Below are positions 5,995-6,534 of a DNA stretch of 6,534 bases, piece after piece. The stretch comes from Bordetella parapertussis. GTDB lineage: Bacteria; Pseudomonadota; Gammaproteobacteria; Burkholderiales; Burkholderiaceae_B. Position 1 is the stretch's first letter, and each line of letters begins with the position of its first letter. The stretch spans positions 1-6,534 of the forward strand of contig CAMBLP010000115.1 in assembly GCA_945868195.1 (NCBI GenBank), given 5' to 3'. The notes under the pieces were generated by a model that saw only the letters and a list, made by a program, of their open reading frames with translations, was not told where the DNA came from and did not search any database. The position numbers were made by a program, and so were the translations under genes.

Positions 5995-6209
5995 TAATGC
6001 GGCGGCATTTCGTCGCGTAAATTTTGCAAACCTGTATTGCGATCCTGAGGGAGCTGTTGACGCAGTGCATTGACCTCTCGCGCCAGTGCATCGATGAGTT
6101 GTTGTTGACGAAAAATGATTTGATTCAGTTGATCAAGCATGTCATCGGCAAGTCCGGCTTTAATCTCCAGATCCGTCAGGCGTTTTTCGAGAGAGAGTGG
6201 CGTGTTCAT
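5991..6209 (-). CDS. slyX: SlyX family protein
   Basis: The 72-residue product matches the small SlyX family. Residues 5-53 form a continuous heptad-rich coiled coil (LEKRLTDLEIKAG... LIDALAREVNALRQQL), and the C-terminus is DEMPPHY, close to the conserved PPHY ending of SlyX. The molecular role of SlyX is not known; the name comes from its position next to slyD in Escherichia coli. It is cytoplasmic, with no signal peptide. The Shine-Dalgarno is weak (AAGAAA just before ATG 6209). It follows the MFS transporter gene on the same strand by 25 bp, so co-transcription is likely. Its TAA stop and the GST-gene TAA interlock in the palindrome TTAA. Confidence 0.92.
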   Translation of the reverse strand: MNTPLSLEKRLTDLEIKAGLADDMLDQLNQIIFRQQQLIDALAREVNALRQQLPQDRNTGLQNLRDEMPPHY

Positions 6210-6234
6210 AAATTTCTTTTAAGAAAAAGGTGAC

Positions 6235-6534
6235 TCATGAGGTCGCCTGAGTGGAGGTCTGACGGCCGCGCATCACAACCGCAGCCGCAAAAAAGTTTAG
6301 GCCTGCTGCGAGGCCAAGTGGGAGCTGATAGCCACCACTTAAGTCACACAGCACCCCAAACAAGGCGGGTCCTAAAGAAGACATCAACTGCATGAGCATC
6401 GCCGCGATTCCAAAGATCGCACCAAACGATGCGGCACCAAACTCACGACGCACAATAAGTGGCGGTAAGGTGGTGATACTCCCTGCAGACAGCCCAAAGC
6501 CCAAGACCGCGATGATAAGTGCCCAGGTATGGTC
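6235..6534 (-). CDS. MFS transporter, C-terminal end (partial, cut by window edge)
   Basis: The open frame continues to the right edge (DHTWALIIAVLGFG...), so only the last 99 residues are present. Three hydrophobic spans fit the last membrane helices of a 12-helix major facilitator: about WALIIAVLGFGLSAGSITTLP (4-24), SFGAIFGIAAMLMQLMSSLG (36-55) leading into GPALFGVLCDLSGGY (55-69), and LPLGLAAGLNFFAAAVVM (71-88). The patterns LPPLIVRREFG, FG.IFG and GP.LFG.L.D.SG.Y are typical of helices 9-12 in the oxalate/formate and monocarboxylate-type MFS group. A short hydrophilic tail, RGRQTSTQATS, ends the protein. Substrate cannot be read from this fragment. It lies upstream of slyX by 25 bp on the same strand. 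Confidence 0.85.
   Translation of the reverse strand, partial: DHTWALIIAVLGFGLSAGSITTLPPLIVRREFGAASFGAIFGIAAMLMQLMSSLGPALFGVLCDLSGGYQLPLGLAAGLNFFAAAVVMRGRQTSTQATS

Noticed and set aside
6024..6233. 69-residue plus-strand open frame opposite slyX
   Set aside because: It is antisense to a firmly recognised SlyX with the conserved PPHY-type end, and has no features of its own.
6235..6504. An 89-residue stand-alone membrane protein starting at 6504
   Set aside because: The codon at 6502-6504 is TTG within a frame that stays open to the window edge and continues a membrane helix upstream, so this is the C-terminus of a longer MFS transporter.

Overview
The window looks like a stretch of a proteobacterial chromosome, most likely betaproteobacterial (Burkholderiales-like). 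The evidence is an outer-membrane barrel protein ending in Phe, a SlyX homologue, purple-bacterial style PrpF, AllA and GST-family enzymes, dense packing with 1-4 bp gene overlaps, and base composition that looks fairly balanced by eye. The lineage is an inference from gene content. No tRNA, rRNA, CRISPR array, insertion sequence or phage gene was seen.

Layout. Left, minus strand: the first 18 codons of a gene for an exported protein (1-56), preceded by a gene for a 319-residue predicted outer-membrane beta-barrel (142-1101). A 182-bp divergent intergenic region (1102-1283) separates these from a long plus-strand block. That block starts with a group II PLP-dependent decarboxylase (1284-2507) overlapping an alpha/beta hydrolase (2504-3214) by ATGA. 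After a 100-bp gap comes a small exported EF-hand protein (3315-3590). After a 60-bp gap with a weak hairpin/T-run come three overlapping genes: a PrpF-family isomerase (3651-4901), an AllA/ureidoglycolate-lyase-family protein starting at TTG (4898-5374), and a GST-fold protein (5374-5994). The right end is on the minus strand: slyX (5991-6209), whose stop overlaps that of the GST gene at TTAA, and upstream of it the last 99 codons of an MFS transporter (6235-6534) cut by the window edge.

How the genes may work together. The PrpF-AllA-GST trio is tightly overlapped and almost certainly translated from one message. It combines a carbon-carbon double-bond isomerase, a cupin-type lyase and a thiol-type GST. 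The usual allantoin-pathway partners of AllA are absent from this window, so AllA here may act on something other than ureidoglycolate. The decarboxylase-hydrolase pair forms a second coupled unit just upstream. Whether the two units serve one pathway cannot be settled from sequence alone. The most notable points are this enzyme combination, the divergent PrpF-type active site (RGGTST where relatives have RGGTSK), and an unassigned decarboxylase-hydrolase pair. I did not see a clearly novel defence or mobile system.
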